From: an uncultured Prevotellaceae bacterium
GTDB lineage: Bacteria; Bacteroidota; Bacteroidia; Bacteroidales; Bacteroidaceae
Assembly: GCA_900316285.1 (NCBI GenBank)
Contig: ONCG01000007.1
Span: 124,001-188,000, forward strand
Direction of reading: 5' to 3'
Length of the DNA: 64,000 nucleotides
In this document: positions 7,567 through 16,797 of the stretch, in pieces
How positions within the stretch are numbered: the stretch's first letter is position 1
How the letters are laid out: each line of letters begins with the position of its first letter
The notes under the pieces: model-generated
Database searches by the model: none
What the model was told of the DNA's origin: nothing
What the model saw: the letters and a program-made list of their open reading frames with translations, nothing else
Program-made: the position numbers and the translations under genes

Positions 7567-9927
7567 ATGAACAAAATCGTTCGCAAAGAGCAACTCTCAG
7601 AGAAAGTATTCCTGCTGGAAGTAGAGGCTCCGCTCATTGCCAAGAGCCGCAAGGCTGGCAACTTCGTTATCGTGCGCGTCGACAAACTCGGCGAGCGCAT
7701 GCCACTTACCATCGCTGAAGCCGACATCGAGCGCGGCACGATTACATTAGTTGTACAGACCGTAGGACTGTCATCAACAAAGCTGTGCCGTCTGAACGAG
7801 GGCGACATGATTGCCGACGTGGTTGGCCCGCTGGGCAATCCCACACACATCGAGAACTTCGGCACCGTGATTTGCGCCGGTGGTGGTGTGGGCGTAGCTC
7901 CTATGCTGCCCATCATCCAGGCCTTGAAGGCTGCTGGCAACCGTGTGCTCTCCGTGCTTGCAGGCCGCTCCAAGGACCTGATCATCATGGAGGATAAGGT
8001 GCGCGAGTCGTCTGACGAAGTCATCATTATGACCGACGACGGTTCGTATGGTGAAAAAGGTGTGGTGACCGTTGGTATCGAGAAGTTCATCCAGCAAGAG
8101 CCGCACGTAGACCGTGTCTTCGCCATTGGCCCTCCCATCATGATGAAGTTCTCGTGTCTGCTCACTCAGAAATACAATATTCCTACCGATGTGTCGCTGA
8201 ACACCATCATGGTCGACGGTACCGGTATGTGCGGTGCTTGCCGACTGACCATCGGAGGCAAGACGAAGTTCGTCTGCATCGACGGTCCTGAGTTCGACGG
8301 ACACCAGGTTGACTGGGACGAAATGTTCAAGCGCATGGGTACCTTCAAGCGTGCAGAAGTCGAAGAGATGGAGCACTACGAAGACCACATCTGCCCTCCG
8401 TGCGAAGCAGAAGCCAAAGCTGCCGAGGCTCCTCATAGTTCCGTAGGTAGCGATGCCACCGCCACTACTCCCGCCGATGAGCTCACCAACCGCGATGCCG
8501 AATGGCGCAAGGAGCTGCGTGCCACGATGAAGCCAAAGGATCGCACACTCATCCCGCGTGTCATCATGCCCGAACTCGACCCCGTCTATCGTGCAACAAC
8601 ACGCACCGAGGAGGTGAACATCGGTCTTACTGCTGAGATGGCACTCACTGAAGCTAAGCGTTGCCTCGACTGCCCGAAGCCTACTTGCGTGGAGGGTTGC
8701 CCGGTGAACATCAATATTCCGTCGTTCATTAAGAACATTGAGCGCGGCGACTTCCTCTCTGCAGCCAAGGTGCTGAAGCAGACATCGGCTCTTCCTGCTG
8801 TTTGCGGACGTGTTTGCCCTCAGGAGAAGCAATGCGAAAGCCGTTGCATCCACCTGAAGATGAATCATCCCGCAGTGGCTATTGGTTATCTAGAGCGCTT
8901 CGCCGCCGACTATGAGCGCGAGAGCGGACAGATTTCATTGCCCGACCTGGCACCGGCAAACGGCATCAAGGTAGCCGTTGTAGGTTCAGGTCCTGCCGGC
9001 CTTTCTTTCGCTGGCGATATGGCGAAGCTGGGCTATGAAGTGCACGTGTTCGAAGCCCTGCACGAGATTGGCGGTGTGTTGAAGTACGGTATTCCCGAAT
9101 TCCGTCTGCCCAACAAGATTGTCGACGTCGAAATCGACAACCTGAAGAAGATGGGTGTGAACTTCCAAACTGACGTGATAGTCGGTAAAACCATCAGCGC
9201 ACAAGAGCTTGAGGATGAAGGATTTAAGGGCATCTTCGTGGCAAGTGGCGCAGGTCTGCCCAACTTCATGAATATTCCTGGCGAGAACTATCTGAACATC
9301 ATGTCGTCGAACGAATATCTGACGCGTGTGAACCTCATGGATGCCGCCAACCCGAAGACCGACACTCCGCTCAACGAAGCACACAAAGTGCTCGTTGTGG
9401 GTGGTGGTAACACAGCTATGGACTCCTGCCGCACAGCCAAGCGTTTGGGTGCAGAGGTGACCATTGTCTATCGTCGTTCTGAGGCTGAGATGCCTGCTCG
9501 TCTTGAGGAAGTGAAGCACGCCAAGGAAGAAGGAATTAACTTCATGACGCTTCATAACCCCATCGAGTATCTGGCCGACGAGAAGGGAGCCGTGCGAGCT
9601 GCCGTTCTTCAAGTGATGGAGCTTGGCGAGCCAGATGCAAGTGGACGCCGTTCGCCCGTTCCCGTTGAAGGAAAGACCGTTACCATCGATGTCGATCAGG
9701 TCATTGTGGCTGTTGGCGTATCGCCCAACCCGCTCGTGCCGAAGTCCATCGAAGGTCTGGAGCTTGGCCGCAAGAACACCATCGTGGTGAACGATGATAT
9801 GCAGTCGTCGCGTCCGAACCTCTTCGCAGGTGGCGACATCGTGCGTGGCGGCGCTACCGTTATCCTCGCTATGGGCGACGGCCGTCGTGCTGCCCTCAAC
9901 ATGCACAAGCGTCTTAGCAACATGTAA
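7567..9927 (+). CDS. fused NfnA/PyrK-like FAD-NAD-binding subunit and NfnB/GltD-like NADPH oxidoreductase
   Basis: A 786-residue fusion. Residues 1 to about 275 are a ferredoxin-NAD reductase-type module (FAD/NAD domain with GGGVGVAPMLP, and a 2Fe-2S region GTGMCGACRLTIGGKTKFVC), as in NfnA or the DHOD electron-transfer subunit. A Glu/Ala-rich linker (about 275-315) joins it to a GltD/NfnB module with two cysteine groups (CLDCPKPTCVEGCP and CGRVCPQEKQCESRC) for 4Fe-4S clusters, an FAD motif GSGPAGLSFAGD and an NADPH motif GGGNTAMDSCRTAKRLG. NfnAB transfers electrons between NADH, ferredoxin and NADPH; that role is inferred. Glutamate synthase small subunit is the alternative, but no large subunit is nearby. 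Confidence 0.9.
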   Translation: MNKIVRKEQLSEKVFLLEVEAPLIAKSRKAGNFVIVRVDKLGERMPLTIAEADIERGTITLVVQTVGLSSTKLCRLNEGDMIADVVGPLGNPTHIENFGTVICAGGGVGVAPMLPIIQALKAAGNRVLSVLAGRSKDLIIMEDKVRESSDEVIIMTDDGSYGEKGVVTVGIEKFIQQEPHVDRVFAIGPPIMMKFSCLLTQKYNIPTDVSLNTIMVDGTGMCGACRLTIGGKTKFVCIDGPEFDGHQVDWDEMFKRMGTFKRAEVEEMEHYEDHICPPCEAEAKAAEAPHSSVGSDATATTPADELTNRDAEWRKELRATMKPKDRTLIPRVIMPELDPVYRATTRTEEVNIGLTAEMALTEAKRCLDCPKPTCVEGCPVNINIPSFIKNIERGDFLSAAKVLKQTSALPAVCGRVCPQEKQCESRCIHLKMNHPAVAIGYLERFAADYERESGQISLPDLAPANGIKVAVVGSGPAGLSFAGDMAKLGYEVHVFEALHEIGGVLKYGIPEFRLPNKIVDVEIDNLKKMGVNFQTDVIVGKTISAQELEDEGFKGIFVASGAGLPNFMNIPGENYLNIMSSNEYLTRVNLMDAANPKTDTPLNEAHKVLVVGGGNTAMDSCRTAKRLGAEVTIVYRRSEAEMPARLEEVKHAKEEGINFMTLHNPIEYLADEKGAVRAAVLQVMELGEPDASGRRSPVPVEGKTVTIDVDQVIVAVGVSPNPLVPKSIEGLELGRKNTIVVNDDMQSSRPNLFAGGDIVRGGATVILAMGDGRRAALNMHKRLSNM

Positions 9928-9935
9928 GTTCAGTA

Positions 9936-9956
9936 TGTTGCGGCCCCTTCGCAACA
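9936..9956 (+). terminator. short GC hairpin after the Nfn-type gene
   Basis: TGTTGCG pairs with CGCAACA around a seven-base loop, ending 13 bp before the DMT gene. There is no T-run, so it may be a weak terminator or an mRNA-stabilising hairpin. Confidence 0.35.
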
Positions 9957-9969
9957 AATACAATTAGAA

Positions 9970-10338
9970 ATGAACGGACTTTATACCATCATTTTGCTCA
10001 TACTAAGCAATGTCTTCATGACACTTGCTTGGTATGGGCATCTTCGTTTACAGCAGTCGGGCATTAGCAACAACTGGCCATTGCTCGGAGTGATTGTTTT
10101 CTCGTGGGGCATTGCGTTCCTCGAGTATTGCTGCCAAGTGCCAGCCAATAGGCTTGGGTTCATCGGCAACGGCGGACCTTTCAGCCTTGTACAACTGAAA
10201 GTCGTGCAAGAGTGCATCTCGCTGGCTGTCTTTGCCGTTATTGCCAACATCATGTTTCAGGGCGACCATTTGCATTGGAACCACATTCTTGCGTTCCTGC
10301 TCATCATCTGCGCCGTCTATTTGGTGTTCATGAAATAA
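9970..10338 (+). CDS. DMT family (DUF486) membrane protein
   Basis: A 122-residue integral membrane protein with four predicted helices (about residues 4-22, 37-54, 75-93 and 102-120). The FGF-like core (PANRLGFIGNGGPFSLVQLKVVQE) and the length match the DUF486/DMT family of small drug/metabolite-transporter-like proteins. The substrate is unknown. It sits 42 bp after the Nfn-type gene and 24 bp before the ttcA-like gene, so it is probably carried in the same transcript. Confidence 0.85.
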   Translation: MNGLYTIILLILSNVFMTLAWYGHLRLQQSGISNNWPLLGVIVFSWGIAFLEYCCQVPANRLGFIGNGGPFSLVQLKVVQECISLAVFAVIANIMFQGDHLHWNHILAFLLIICAVYLVFMK

Positions 10339-10362
10339 CCACCCCACCCTACGAACCACGCT

Positions 10363-11154
10363 TTGAAGCTACTCCGCCTTCTCACAAAAGCCCTGCGGCA
10401 ATATCGCCTGATTGACGACGGCGATCATGTTCTCGTTGCTTTGTCGGGAGGCAAGGATTCGCTATGCCTGCTACAACTACTGGCTCAACGCCGACATGTC
10501 TATCCGCCACGCTTCAGTTTGAGTGCTGTTCACGTCAGAATGGAAAACGTCGACTATGAAAGCGACACCTCCTATCTGGAAGACTTTTGCAAACGGCTCG
10601 ACGTACCGCTCTACATTCGCACGACTCGCTTTGAAACAACGGCTTCAAACGAGGAGGAATCAGCGACGCACAGCATAGAGGAATCGGCAACTTCAAACGA
10701 CGAAAATTCAGCTGAGCGCACACACATTCCCCACCAGCAGAAGACACCTTGTTTTCTCTGCTCGTGGAATCGTCGCAAGCAAATCTTCAACCTTGCGCAA
10801 GAACTCGGCTGCACAAAGATTGCCCTTGGCCATCATCAGGACGACATCTTGCATACAGCCCTGATGAATCTCACATTTCAAGGGCGGTTCGGTTCGATGC
10901 CCGTTCTGCTGCGCATGAAGAAGATGCCCCTTTCCATCATTCGCCCACTCTGCCTATGCCGTGAGGCCGACATTCGTGCCTTTGCCGAAGAGCAACACTA
11001 TCAGCCACAACGAAAACGCTGCCCGTACGATACCGATACCCATCGCACCAGCATCCGAAACCTCTACAACCAAATGGAAGCGCTCAATCCCGAGCTACGC
11101 TATTCCCTTTGGCACGCCCTTGAGCGCGATAATAAACTCATAGAGCTATCATAG
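10363..11154 (+). CDS. ttcA: TtcA-type tRNA 2-thiocytidine/PP-loop ATPase
   Basis: A 263-residue cytoplasmic PP-loop ATPase of the TtcA/TtuA group, which uses ATP and an iron-sulfur cluster to thiolate tRNA. Visible motifs: the PP-loop LSGGKDSLCLL (about 28-38), the CxxC pair in CFLCSWNRRK (about 130-133), the GHHQDDILHTALMNL motif and a late cysteine in KRCPYD. The start is TTG, since no ATG precedes the conserved LLRLLTKALRQY. Residues about 89-126 are an unusual acidic, Ser/Thr-rich insertion (ETTASNEEES, EESATSNDENS) built from an imperfect DNA repeat. TtcA and other members of this ATPase family are hard to separate by eye. Confidence 0.8.
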   Translation: MKLLRLLTKALRQYRLIDDGDHVLVALSGGKDSLCLLQLLAQRRHVYPPRFSLSAVHVRMENVDYESDTSYLEDFCKRLDVPLYIRTTRFETTASNEEESATHSIEESATSNDENSAERTHIPHQQKTPCFLCSWNRRKQIFNLAQELGCTKIALGHHQDDILHTALMNLTFQGRFGSMPVLLRMKKMPLSIIRPLCLCREADIRAFAEEQHYQPQRKRCPYDTDTHRTSIRNLYNQMEALNPELRYSLWHALERDNKLIELS

Positions 11155-11194
11155 CCATCGAAAGCGATAACGAACTCATCACGTTATCATAACT
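11126..11194. repeat. stop-codon-spanning direct repeat and hairpin at the ttcA 3' end
   Basis: The last ~31 bp of ttcA, with its TAG (11126-11156), recurs imperfectly at 11164-11194 (23 of 31 positions identical, spacing 38 bp). The second copy holds a perfect GATAACG...CGTTATC stem (11166-11188) that could act as a transcript end. Confidence 0.6.
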
Positions 11195-11291
11195 TCCACC
11201 ATCGTTCTTCGGTCATTATCCTATGCAGGTCAGCAGGCTTGTTATTACATTAATATTTGTTAATCGCCACGTAAAACATCAAATAAAATTC

Positions 11292-11320
11292 TTTGTTTTG
11301 CAAAAAAAGTAGTAATTTTG
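11292..11320 (+). promoter_or_regulatory. rho promoter
   Basis: A -33 type TTTG at 11292-11295 and a -7 TAATTTTG at 11313-11320, 17 bp apart. This leaves an untranslated leader of about 93 nt before the rho ATG. I see no clear attenuator in the leader. Confidence 0.65.
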
Positions 11321-11419
11321 CATCGGTTTTTAAGAAGACCGTGTTACAGTTCTTGTAGCACCTTCATTATCTCCACCAACATCACTTTAAAAAAATCACA
11401 AACCATAATTCATATAATT

Positions 11420-13510
11420 ATGTATTACAAAGACGACTTGTTAGCAAAAGACATCCGTGAACTTGTTGATATTGCGAACGAAATAGGAGCCGACGCAACC
11501 ATCTCCGATAAGGAGGCACTGGTCTACGACATCCTTGAAAAGCAAGCTACTGCCGAGGCCGCTAAGAATCCCCTCGGTCAGAAGAGAAAACGCACACGCA
11601 TTATCAAGAAAGACACCGACCACGTATATTCCGTTAATGGTAAAGAAGGTGAAAACTTCGATACGAAGAAAAATAAAAACGCAACGTCCGACCCTCTTCC
11701 TCTTTTCAAGGCTGTAGTCGAAGGAGCACAAAAGCCCGCTATCGCTGAGGCAGAACCTGCAGAAGCAGAAATTCCTGAGGCAAGCAACATTCCCGCTGCT
11801 GAAGAGAACAACGAGGCTCCTATCGACACGCAGGCTGAAGCCCAGCCCACCATCGAGGAACTTGAAGCTGAGTTGAAGGCTCTCTCAAAGCATCGCGGAC
11901 GTAAGTCGAAGCGTGAGCTTGAGCTCATCGCTGCGATTGATGCATTAAAGGCCGCACAGCAAGACGGTGGTGACGCCACTGCCGACAATGCCGTTGACGA
12001 CGAGGAAGGATTTGTTCCCGAAGCCATCTTCGGCACACGTCAAGAAGACGATGACGATGATTCGCCGGAAGCCGACAGCAATCTCTTGGCGCAACTTCAG
12101 AAGAAGGTGAACGCTCATAACGAGCAGAACATGAATGGCTTTGGCGAAGGCAACATGCAACCTATGGTTGATGGCGTATGGCCTGATGATCCTGCCGACG
12201 GCACCGACTTCATCACGGTTGTCGACCTGCCCATCGAGGATCACGGAGCTGTGCCTGCTTACGACATGTTCGACAACCCGCTGACTCATGCCTATACTGC
12301 TCGCCAAAGCAGTGTTTCCATGAGTAACATGGGACCAGAAGACATGCTCGAGGGCGACAACGACTTCGAGGATGAGGCTGAATACAATTTCGACGACCTG
12401 ATCAATGCAAACGGTGTACTCGAGATCATGCCCGACGGCTATGGTTTCCTGCGTTCCAGCGATTACAACTATCTTTCTTCGCCCGACGATGTCTACGTGT
12501 CAGCCAACCAAATCAAGCGTTATGGCTTGAAGACCGGCGACGTGCTGGAGAGCACCGTGCGTCCTCCACACGACGGCGAGAAATACTTCCCCTTGACGGG
12601 TATTCAGAAAATCAACGGCCGCGAGCCCTCTGCCATCAGAGACCGCATGCCCTTCGAGCACCTCACACCGCTCTTCCCCGATGAGAAGTATACGCTCTGC
12701 GGTGATCCGAAGACCACCAATCTCTCTACCCGCATCGTCGATCTCTTCGCCCCGATTGGTAAAGGTCAGCGCGCATTGATCGTTGCCCAGCCGAAGACTG
12801 GTAAGACCATTCTGATGAAGGACATCGCAAATGCTATCGCCGCCAACCATCCTGAGGCTTACTTGATGATGCTGCTCATCGACGAGCGCCCTGAGGAAGT
12901 TACCGATATGGCCCGTACCGTGAATGCTGAGGTGATTGCCTCAACCTTCGACGAGCCTGCCGAGCGCCACGTAAAGATTGCCGGCATCGTGCTTGAGAAA
13001 GCCAAGCGTATGGTGGAATGTGGACACGACGTTGTGATCTTCCTCGACAGTATCACTCGTCTGGCCCGCGCTTACAACACCGTTGCACCTGCCAGCGGAA
13101 AGGTTCTCACCGGTGGTGTCGACGCCAATGCCCTTCAGAAGCCCAAGCGCTTCTTCGGTGCAGCCCGTAACATCGAGGGTGGCGGTTCGCTCACCATCAT
13201 CGCAACAGCACTCATCGACACAGGTTCGAAGATGGATGAGGTGATCTTCGAGGAGTTCAAGGGTACGGGTAACATGGAATTGCAACTCGACCGTTCGCTT
13301 TCCAACAAGCGTATCTTCCCGTCAGTCAACCTCGTTGCATCGAGCACACGTCGCGACGATCTGCTTCAGGACAAGACGACGCTCGACCGCATGTGGATTC
13401 TCCGCAAGTACATTGCCGACATGAATCCTATCGAGGCAATGAACACTATCCACGAGCGTATGGCAAGCACCCTCGACAACGACGAGTTCCTGCTCTCCAT
13501 GAATTCGTAA
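11420..13510 (+). CDS. rho: transcription termination factor Rho with long acidic insert
   Basis: A 696-residue hexameric RNA helicase that ends transcripts. The N-terminal Rho-N helical part is residues 1-40 ([19 protein letters not shown]). A low-complexity, strongly acidic, Glu/Ala/Asp-rich insert runs from about 50 to 325, with one basic patch ([14 protein letters not shown]). The primary RNA-binding cold-shock domain starts near 331 ([18 protein letters not shown]). The ATPase has Walker A AQPKTGKT (about 455-463) and Walker [11 protein letters not shown] (about 536). E. coli Rho has 419 residues; the excess is the insert. Inserts of this kind are known in Bacteroidota, and that of B. 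thetaiotaomicron supports phase separation. Start: the ATG at 11420 begins MYYKDDLL; the upstream open frame is leader. Confidence 0.97.
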   Translation: MYYKDDLLAKDIRELVDIANEIGADATISDKEALVYDILEKQATAEAAKNPLGQKRKRTRIIKKDTDHVYSVNGKEGENFDTKKNKNATSDPLPLFKAVVEGAQKPAIAEAEPAEAEIPEASNIPAAEENNEAPIDTQAEAQPTIEELEAELKALSKHRGRKSKRELELIAAIDALKAAQQDGGDATADNAVDDEEGFVPEAIFGTRQEDDDDDSPEADSNLLAQLQKKVNAHNEQNMNGFGEGNMQPMVDGVWPDDPADGTDFITVVDLPIEDHGAVPAYDMFDNPLTHAYTARQSSVSMSNMGPEDMLEGDNDFEDEAEYNFDDLINANGVLEIMPDGYGFLRSSDYNYLSSPDDVYVSANQIKRYGLKTGDVLESTVRPPHDGEKYFPLTGIQKINGREPSAIRDRMPFEHLTPLFPDEKYTLCGDPKTTNLSTRIVDLFAPIGKGQRALIVAQPKTGKTILMKDIANAIAANHPEAYLMMLLIDERPEEVTDMARTVNAEVIASTFDEPAERHVKIAGIVLEKAKRMVECGHDVVIFLDSITRLARAYNTVAPASGKVLTGGVDANALQKPKRFFGAARNIEGGGSLTIIATALIDTGSKMDEVIFEEFKGTGNMELQLDRSLSNKRIFPSVNLVASSTRRDDLLQDKTTLDRMWILRKYIADMNPIEAMNTIHERMASTLDNDEFLLSMNS

Positions 13511-13555
13511 ATTCCATAAAATCGATTGCCAAAGAAGCAATTAAGGTCATAAAAC

Positions 13556-13597
13556 AAAGCACCCAAGCCAATTTTTTTGACTTGGGTGCTTTCGTTA
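13556..13597 (+). terminator. rho terminator hairpin
   Basis: A perfect 12 bp stem AAAGCACCCAAG/CTTGGGTGCTTT (13556-13567 with 13581-13592) 45 bp after the rho stop, followed by a weak T stretch. Confidence 0.7.
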
Positions 13598-13614
13598 TGA
13601 TGAACAACGATAAA

Positions 13615-13660
13615 ATGCAAAAAGAAAGCACCCAAGCTATCATTTTAGCTCGGGTGCTTT
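13615..13660 (-). terminator. phosphosugar mutase terminator hairpin
   Basis: Stem arms 13625-13638 and 13647-13660 share the AAAGCACCC sequence of the rho terminator. The single A-C mismatch on the plus strand becomes a G-U pair on the minus strand, and the minus strand continues into a T-rich tract (TTTCTTTTTG). It therefore serves the minus-strand mutase gene. Confidence 0.7.
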
Positions 13661-13712
13661 GTTTATGAAGTCGGGAACAAACCGCTAAGGATGATTCCCT
13701 GACAACGTGTGA

Positions 13713-15458
13713 CTACAGCTTCAGGCACTCCTTGATGGCCTCGAGCTTCTCCTTGGCACCAGCCAGGCAACGCTCGTAGCAGTTGGCGCAACGCATGGTG
13801 GGATCCTTCACCTCCACGTAGAACTTAATCTTAGGCTCCGTGCCGGAAGGACGCACGCTCACCTTCGTTCCATCGGTGCAGAACCACTGCAGCACATTGC
13901 TCGTGTCGGGCATGTCGAGTTTCTCAACACGGCCGTCGGCATAGCGAGCCTCGAGCGTCTGGAAGTCCTTCCACAGGCATACCTCCGAACCACCAAGGTC
14001 CTTGGGAGGATCATTGCGGAAGTTCTCCATCATCTGCTTAATCTCATCGGCACCCGTCTTACCCGGACGTACCACGTTGATAGTGTGCTCGAACGAGAAG
14101 CCATACTCTACATAGATGTCCATAAGCAGGTCATAGAGGGTCTTGCCGTTGTCCTTTGCCCATGCGGCAATCTCGCAGATCAAGCAGATAGATGCTGGGG
14201 AGTCCTTGTCGCGAACCTTGTCGAACGGCAGGAAGCCAAACGACTCCTCACCGCCACCGATGTACTTCTTCACACCTTCGTCCTTACGGATTTCGTTGGC
14301 AATCCACTTGAAGCCTGTGTAGCAGTCGCGAAGTTCCACACCATTCTTATCAGCAATCTTGCGGATAACCTCTGTGGTTACAATCGTCTTCACGAGGAAC
14401 TCGTTGCCTTTCAACTGGCCGAGCTTCTTCTTGTTGGCGATGATGTACCAGCAGAACATCATGCAGGTCTGGTTACCATTGATGATTTCCCACTCACCCT
14501 TGGCATTGCGGCAAACGATAGCCAGACGGTCAGCATCGGGGTCGCTAGCGATAACGAGGTCGGCATTCAGGCGTGTGCCCAGTTTCATACCCAGCGTCAT
14601 AGCCTCTGCATTCTCAGGATTCGGCGAAACCACCGTCGGGAAGTTACCGTCGATGACCATCTGCTCGGGCACCACGTGGATGTTCTGGAACCCCCATGAG
14701 CGCAAAGCTTCAGGAATGATCACGCGACCAGTGCCGTGCATCGGGCTATAGACAATGTTCAGGTCCTTCTGACGCAGAATCACATCCTGGTCGACCATTG
14801 CTTCCTTCACAGCCTGCAGGTAGTCCCAGTCCATCTCACCACCGATGATCTCAATGAGTTCCTTGTTGCCTTCGAACTTCACGTCGTCGATGGTCACCTT
14901 GTTCACCTCATCGATGATGCCCTTGTCGTGCGGAGCAAGCACCTGTGCGCCATCATCCCAATAAGCCTTGTAGCCGTTATACTCCTTCGGGTTGTGGCTG
15001 GCGGTAACGTTCACACCTGCCTGGCAGCCCAACTGGCGAATGGCATACGAAATCTCGGGCGTGGGACGCAGGCTTTCAAACAGGAATACGCGGATGCCGT
15101 TGGCTGAGAAAATATCAGCTACCGACTCAGCGAACATGCGGCCGTTGTTGCGGCAATCGTGACCAACCACCACCGAGCACTGCTTGCCGGGGAATGCTTT
15201 CAGGATGTAGTTGGCAAAGCCCTGAGTAGCCATGCCCACGATGTACTTGTTCATGCGGTTGGTACCGGCACCCATGATGCCACGCAGGCCACCCGTTCCG
15301 AACTCCAGGTCGCGATAGAACGCGTCGATGAGCTCCGTCTTGTCCTCATTGTCAAGCATGGCCTGTACAGCCTTGCGTGTCTCTTCGTCGAAAGCAGGCG
15401 TCAACCACTGCTTCGCTCTCGCCTCACACTGGGCGATCAGTTGTGCATTGTTGTCCAT
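13713..15458 (-). CDS. phosphosugar mutase (phosphoglucomutase/phosphomannomutase family)
   Basis: A 581-residue alpha-D-phosphohexomutase that interconverts hexose 1- and 6-phosphates. The active-site phosphoserine is in VNVTASHNPKEYNGYK (about 148-163), the metal-binding loop is SDPDADR (about 305), the sugar-binding loop is GGGEESFG (about 395) and the phosphate-binding loop is RPSGTEPKIKFY (about 535). Length fits the Bacteroidota/Firmicutes ~580-residue group rather than the 450-residue ManB group. Glucose 1-phosphate from such an enzyme feeds UDP-glucose and so ugd. It has its own promoter and terminator. Confidence 0.93.
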   Translation of the reverse strand: MDNNAQLIAQCEARAKQWLTPAFDEETRKAVQAMLDNEDKTELIDAFYRDLEFGTGGLRGIMGAGTNRMNKYIVGMATQGFANYILKAFPGKQCSVVVGHDCRNNGRMFAESVADIFSANGIRVFLFESLRPTPEISYAIRQLGCQAGVNVTASHNPKEYNGYKAYWDDGAQVLAPHDKGIIDEVNKVTIDDVKFEGNKELIEIIGGEMDWDYLQAVKEAMVDQDVILRQKDLNIVYSPMHGTGRVIIPEALRSWGFQNIHVVPEQMVIDGNFPTVVSPNPENAEAMTLGMKLGTRLNADLVIASDPDADRLAIVCRNAKGEWEIINGNQTCMMFCWYIIANKKKLGQLKGNEFLVKTIVTTEVIRKIADKNGVELRDCYTGFKWIANEIRKDEGVKKYIGGGEESFGFLPFDKVRDKDSPASICLICEIAAWAKDNGKTLYDLLMDIYVEYGFSFEHTINVVRPGKTGADEIKQMMENFRNDPPKDLGGSEVCLWKDFQTLEARYADGRVEKLDMPDTSNVLQWFCTDGTKVSVRPSGTEPKIKFYVEVKDPTMRCANCYERCLAGAKEKLEAIKECLKL

Positions 15459-15504
15459 AAATATAAGCTAAAATGTTAATAGATGTTTTCTTATTGCGAC
15501 ATTG

Positions 15505-15536
15505 CAAAGATACATATAATAATTGTAATCTCCAAA
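15505..15536 (-). promoter_or_regulatory. phosphosugar mutase promoter
   Basis: On the minus strand a -33 TTTG (15533-15536) and a -7 TATCTTTG (15505-15512) are 20 bp apart, a textbook Bacteroidetes promoter. The leader is about 40 nt. Confidence 0.75.
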
Positions 15537-15590
15537 TTTTCATGGCAAAAATCGCCAATAAAAACAATCATGCAGGAAGAAGCCTGCTGG

Positions 15591-16712
15591 TCAGCGGTCG
15601 CCGAAGTTTAATCCCACATAAAAGTTTAGGCTGCCGAAGAAGCTATTGGTGGAGAACTGGCTCTTCTTGTAATTGTAGGAATGCAAGATGGCACTCCACC
15701 CTGCATACCACCGTGTGTTGTTCCACACCATACCGAAACGGCCTACTCCATCGAGGTTGAAATTGCGGAATGAGAAGTCGCGCAGTTGAAACGTGCCGCG
15801 GTCCATCTTACCTGTACTCCGTCGGTGGCCAACAGCCAGCGACAACGACGCTGCAGCCAGCCAGTTCTTTGCAAACACCCAGTTGTAGGCATAGCCTCCC
15901 GAAACAGAGAAGTCGGAGTAGCTCACCTTTGCTGCGACCAAGCTGCTGTCCATACTCACGGAATAGTCTTTGCCGAGATGCATTTCCAACAGATTGTTAA
16001 GCTGGCCAACGTCGATGTTCAGCGAATGTTGCGTGTAGCCGATGCCTACCAGCGGTGAGCCGCAGCTAATCTTCTGGCATGTGCTCTGATTGAATGCAGC
16101 AGGATAGGAGAAGCGCTTGTGATTCATGATATAATAGAGGTTGAATCCCTTGATGCTCGCATTGAATCCGCCAAAAGGCATGTTTCGTACGGCATCGGTA
16201 GAGATGTCCTCACCCAGATACACGCGACGCAGCTTATAGTCGTTACCCGTCTTTCTGTAGAACAGGTCGATGCCAATCTGGTTACTATAGAGGCTGATGT
16301 CCCAATCTTGCTTATGATGACCTTCGAAGAGGTGGAAAATGTCAATCGTGTAGCCCAGCACCAGCCATCGCCATCCCACATACGGACCCAGCTTCACGCT
16401 CGGCTCAGGCGAGAGCACAATCTCTTGTCCATCCTTATTGCTCAGTGTGTACGACTCGAAAGTGTTCGTATTTTGAAGCATCACCGTATAGTTGTAGTGC
16501 TGGGGTTCGATGTATTTCTTGTCAACACGACTGAAACTCTTAATCACCTCATACACTTTATCGAAAAACGACTTCTCTTTCTCGACCTTCGGTGCCGGCG
16601 TAACGACGCTGTCTTCAACACAGATGCTGTCGGGCACAACCACCATCCCGTTGGCATCCGCGCCAATGGCTACAATCATAAGCATACATATTATGAAGAA
16701 GCGTTTCAACAT
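15591..16712 (-). CDS. DUF4421 outer-membrane beta-barrel-like protein
   Basis: A 373-residue secreted protein. A signal peptide (MLKRFFIICMLMIVAIGADA) is followed by a polar segment and then repeated amphipathic strands rich in Tyr, Trp, Phe and Gly (for example GPYVGWRWLVLGYTIDI and SVSGGYAYNWVFAKNW), ending in LNFYVGLNFGDR. This is the layout of the Bacteroidales DUF4421 family, predicted to form an outer-membrane barrel; its function is unknown. It lies 132 bp upstream of the mutase gene on the same strand, with the mutase promoter between them. Confidence 0.82.
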   Translation of the reverse strand: MLKRFFIICMLMIVAIGADANGMVVVPDSICVEDSVVTPAPKVEKEKSFFDKVYEVIKSFSRVDKKYIEPQHYNYTVMLQNTNTFESYTLSNKDGQEIVLSPEPSVKLGPYVGWRWLVLGYTIDIFHLFEGHHKQDWDISLYSNQIGIDLFYRKTGNDYKLRRVYLGEDISTDAVRNMPFGGFNASIKGFNLYYIMNHKRFSYPAAFNQSTCQKISCGSPLVGIGYTQHSLNIDVGQLNNLLEMHLGKDYSVSMDSSLVAAKVSYSDFSVSGGYAYNWVFAKNWLAAASLSLAVGHRRSTGKMDRGTFQLRDFSFRNFNLDGVGRFGMVWNNTRWYAGWSAILHSYNYKKSQFSTNSFFGSLNFYVGLNFGDR

Positions 16713-16797
16713 CGCTACAACTTATTAATAATCAATCGGTTCCGTTCTTTGGTTCAACAAACCCTATCAACTTCAGCAGACCGTGCTCTCTATATCA

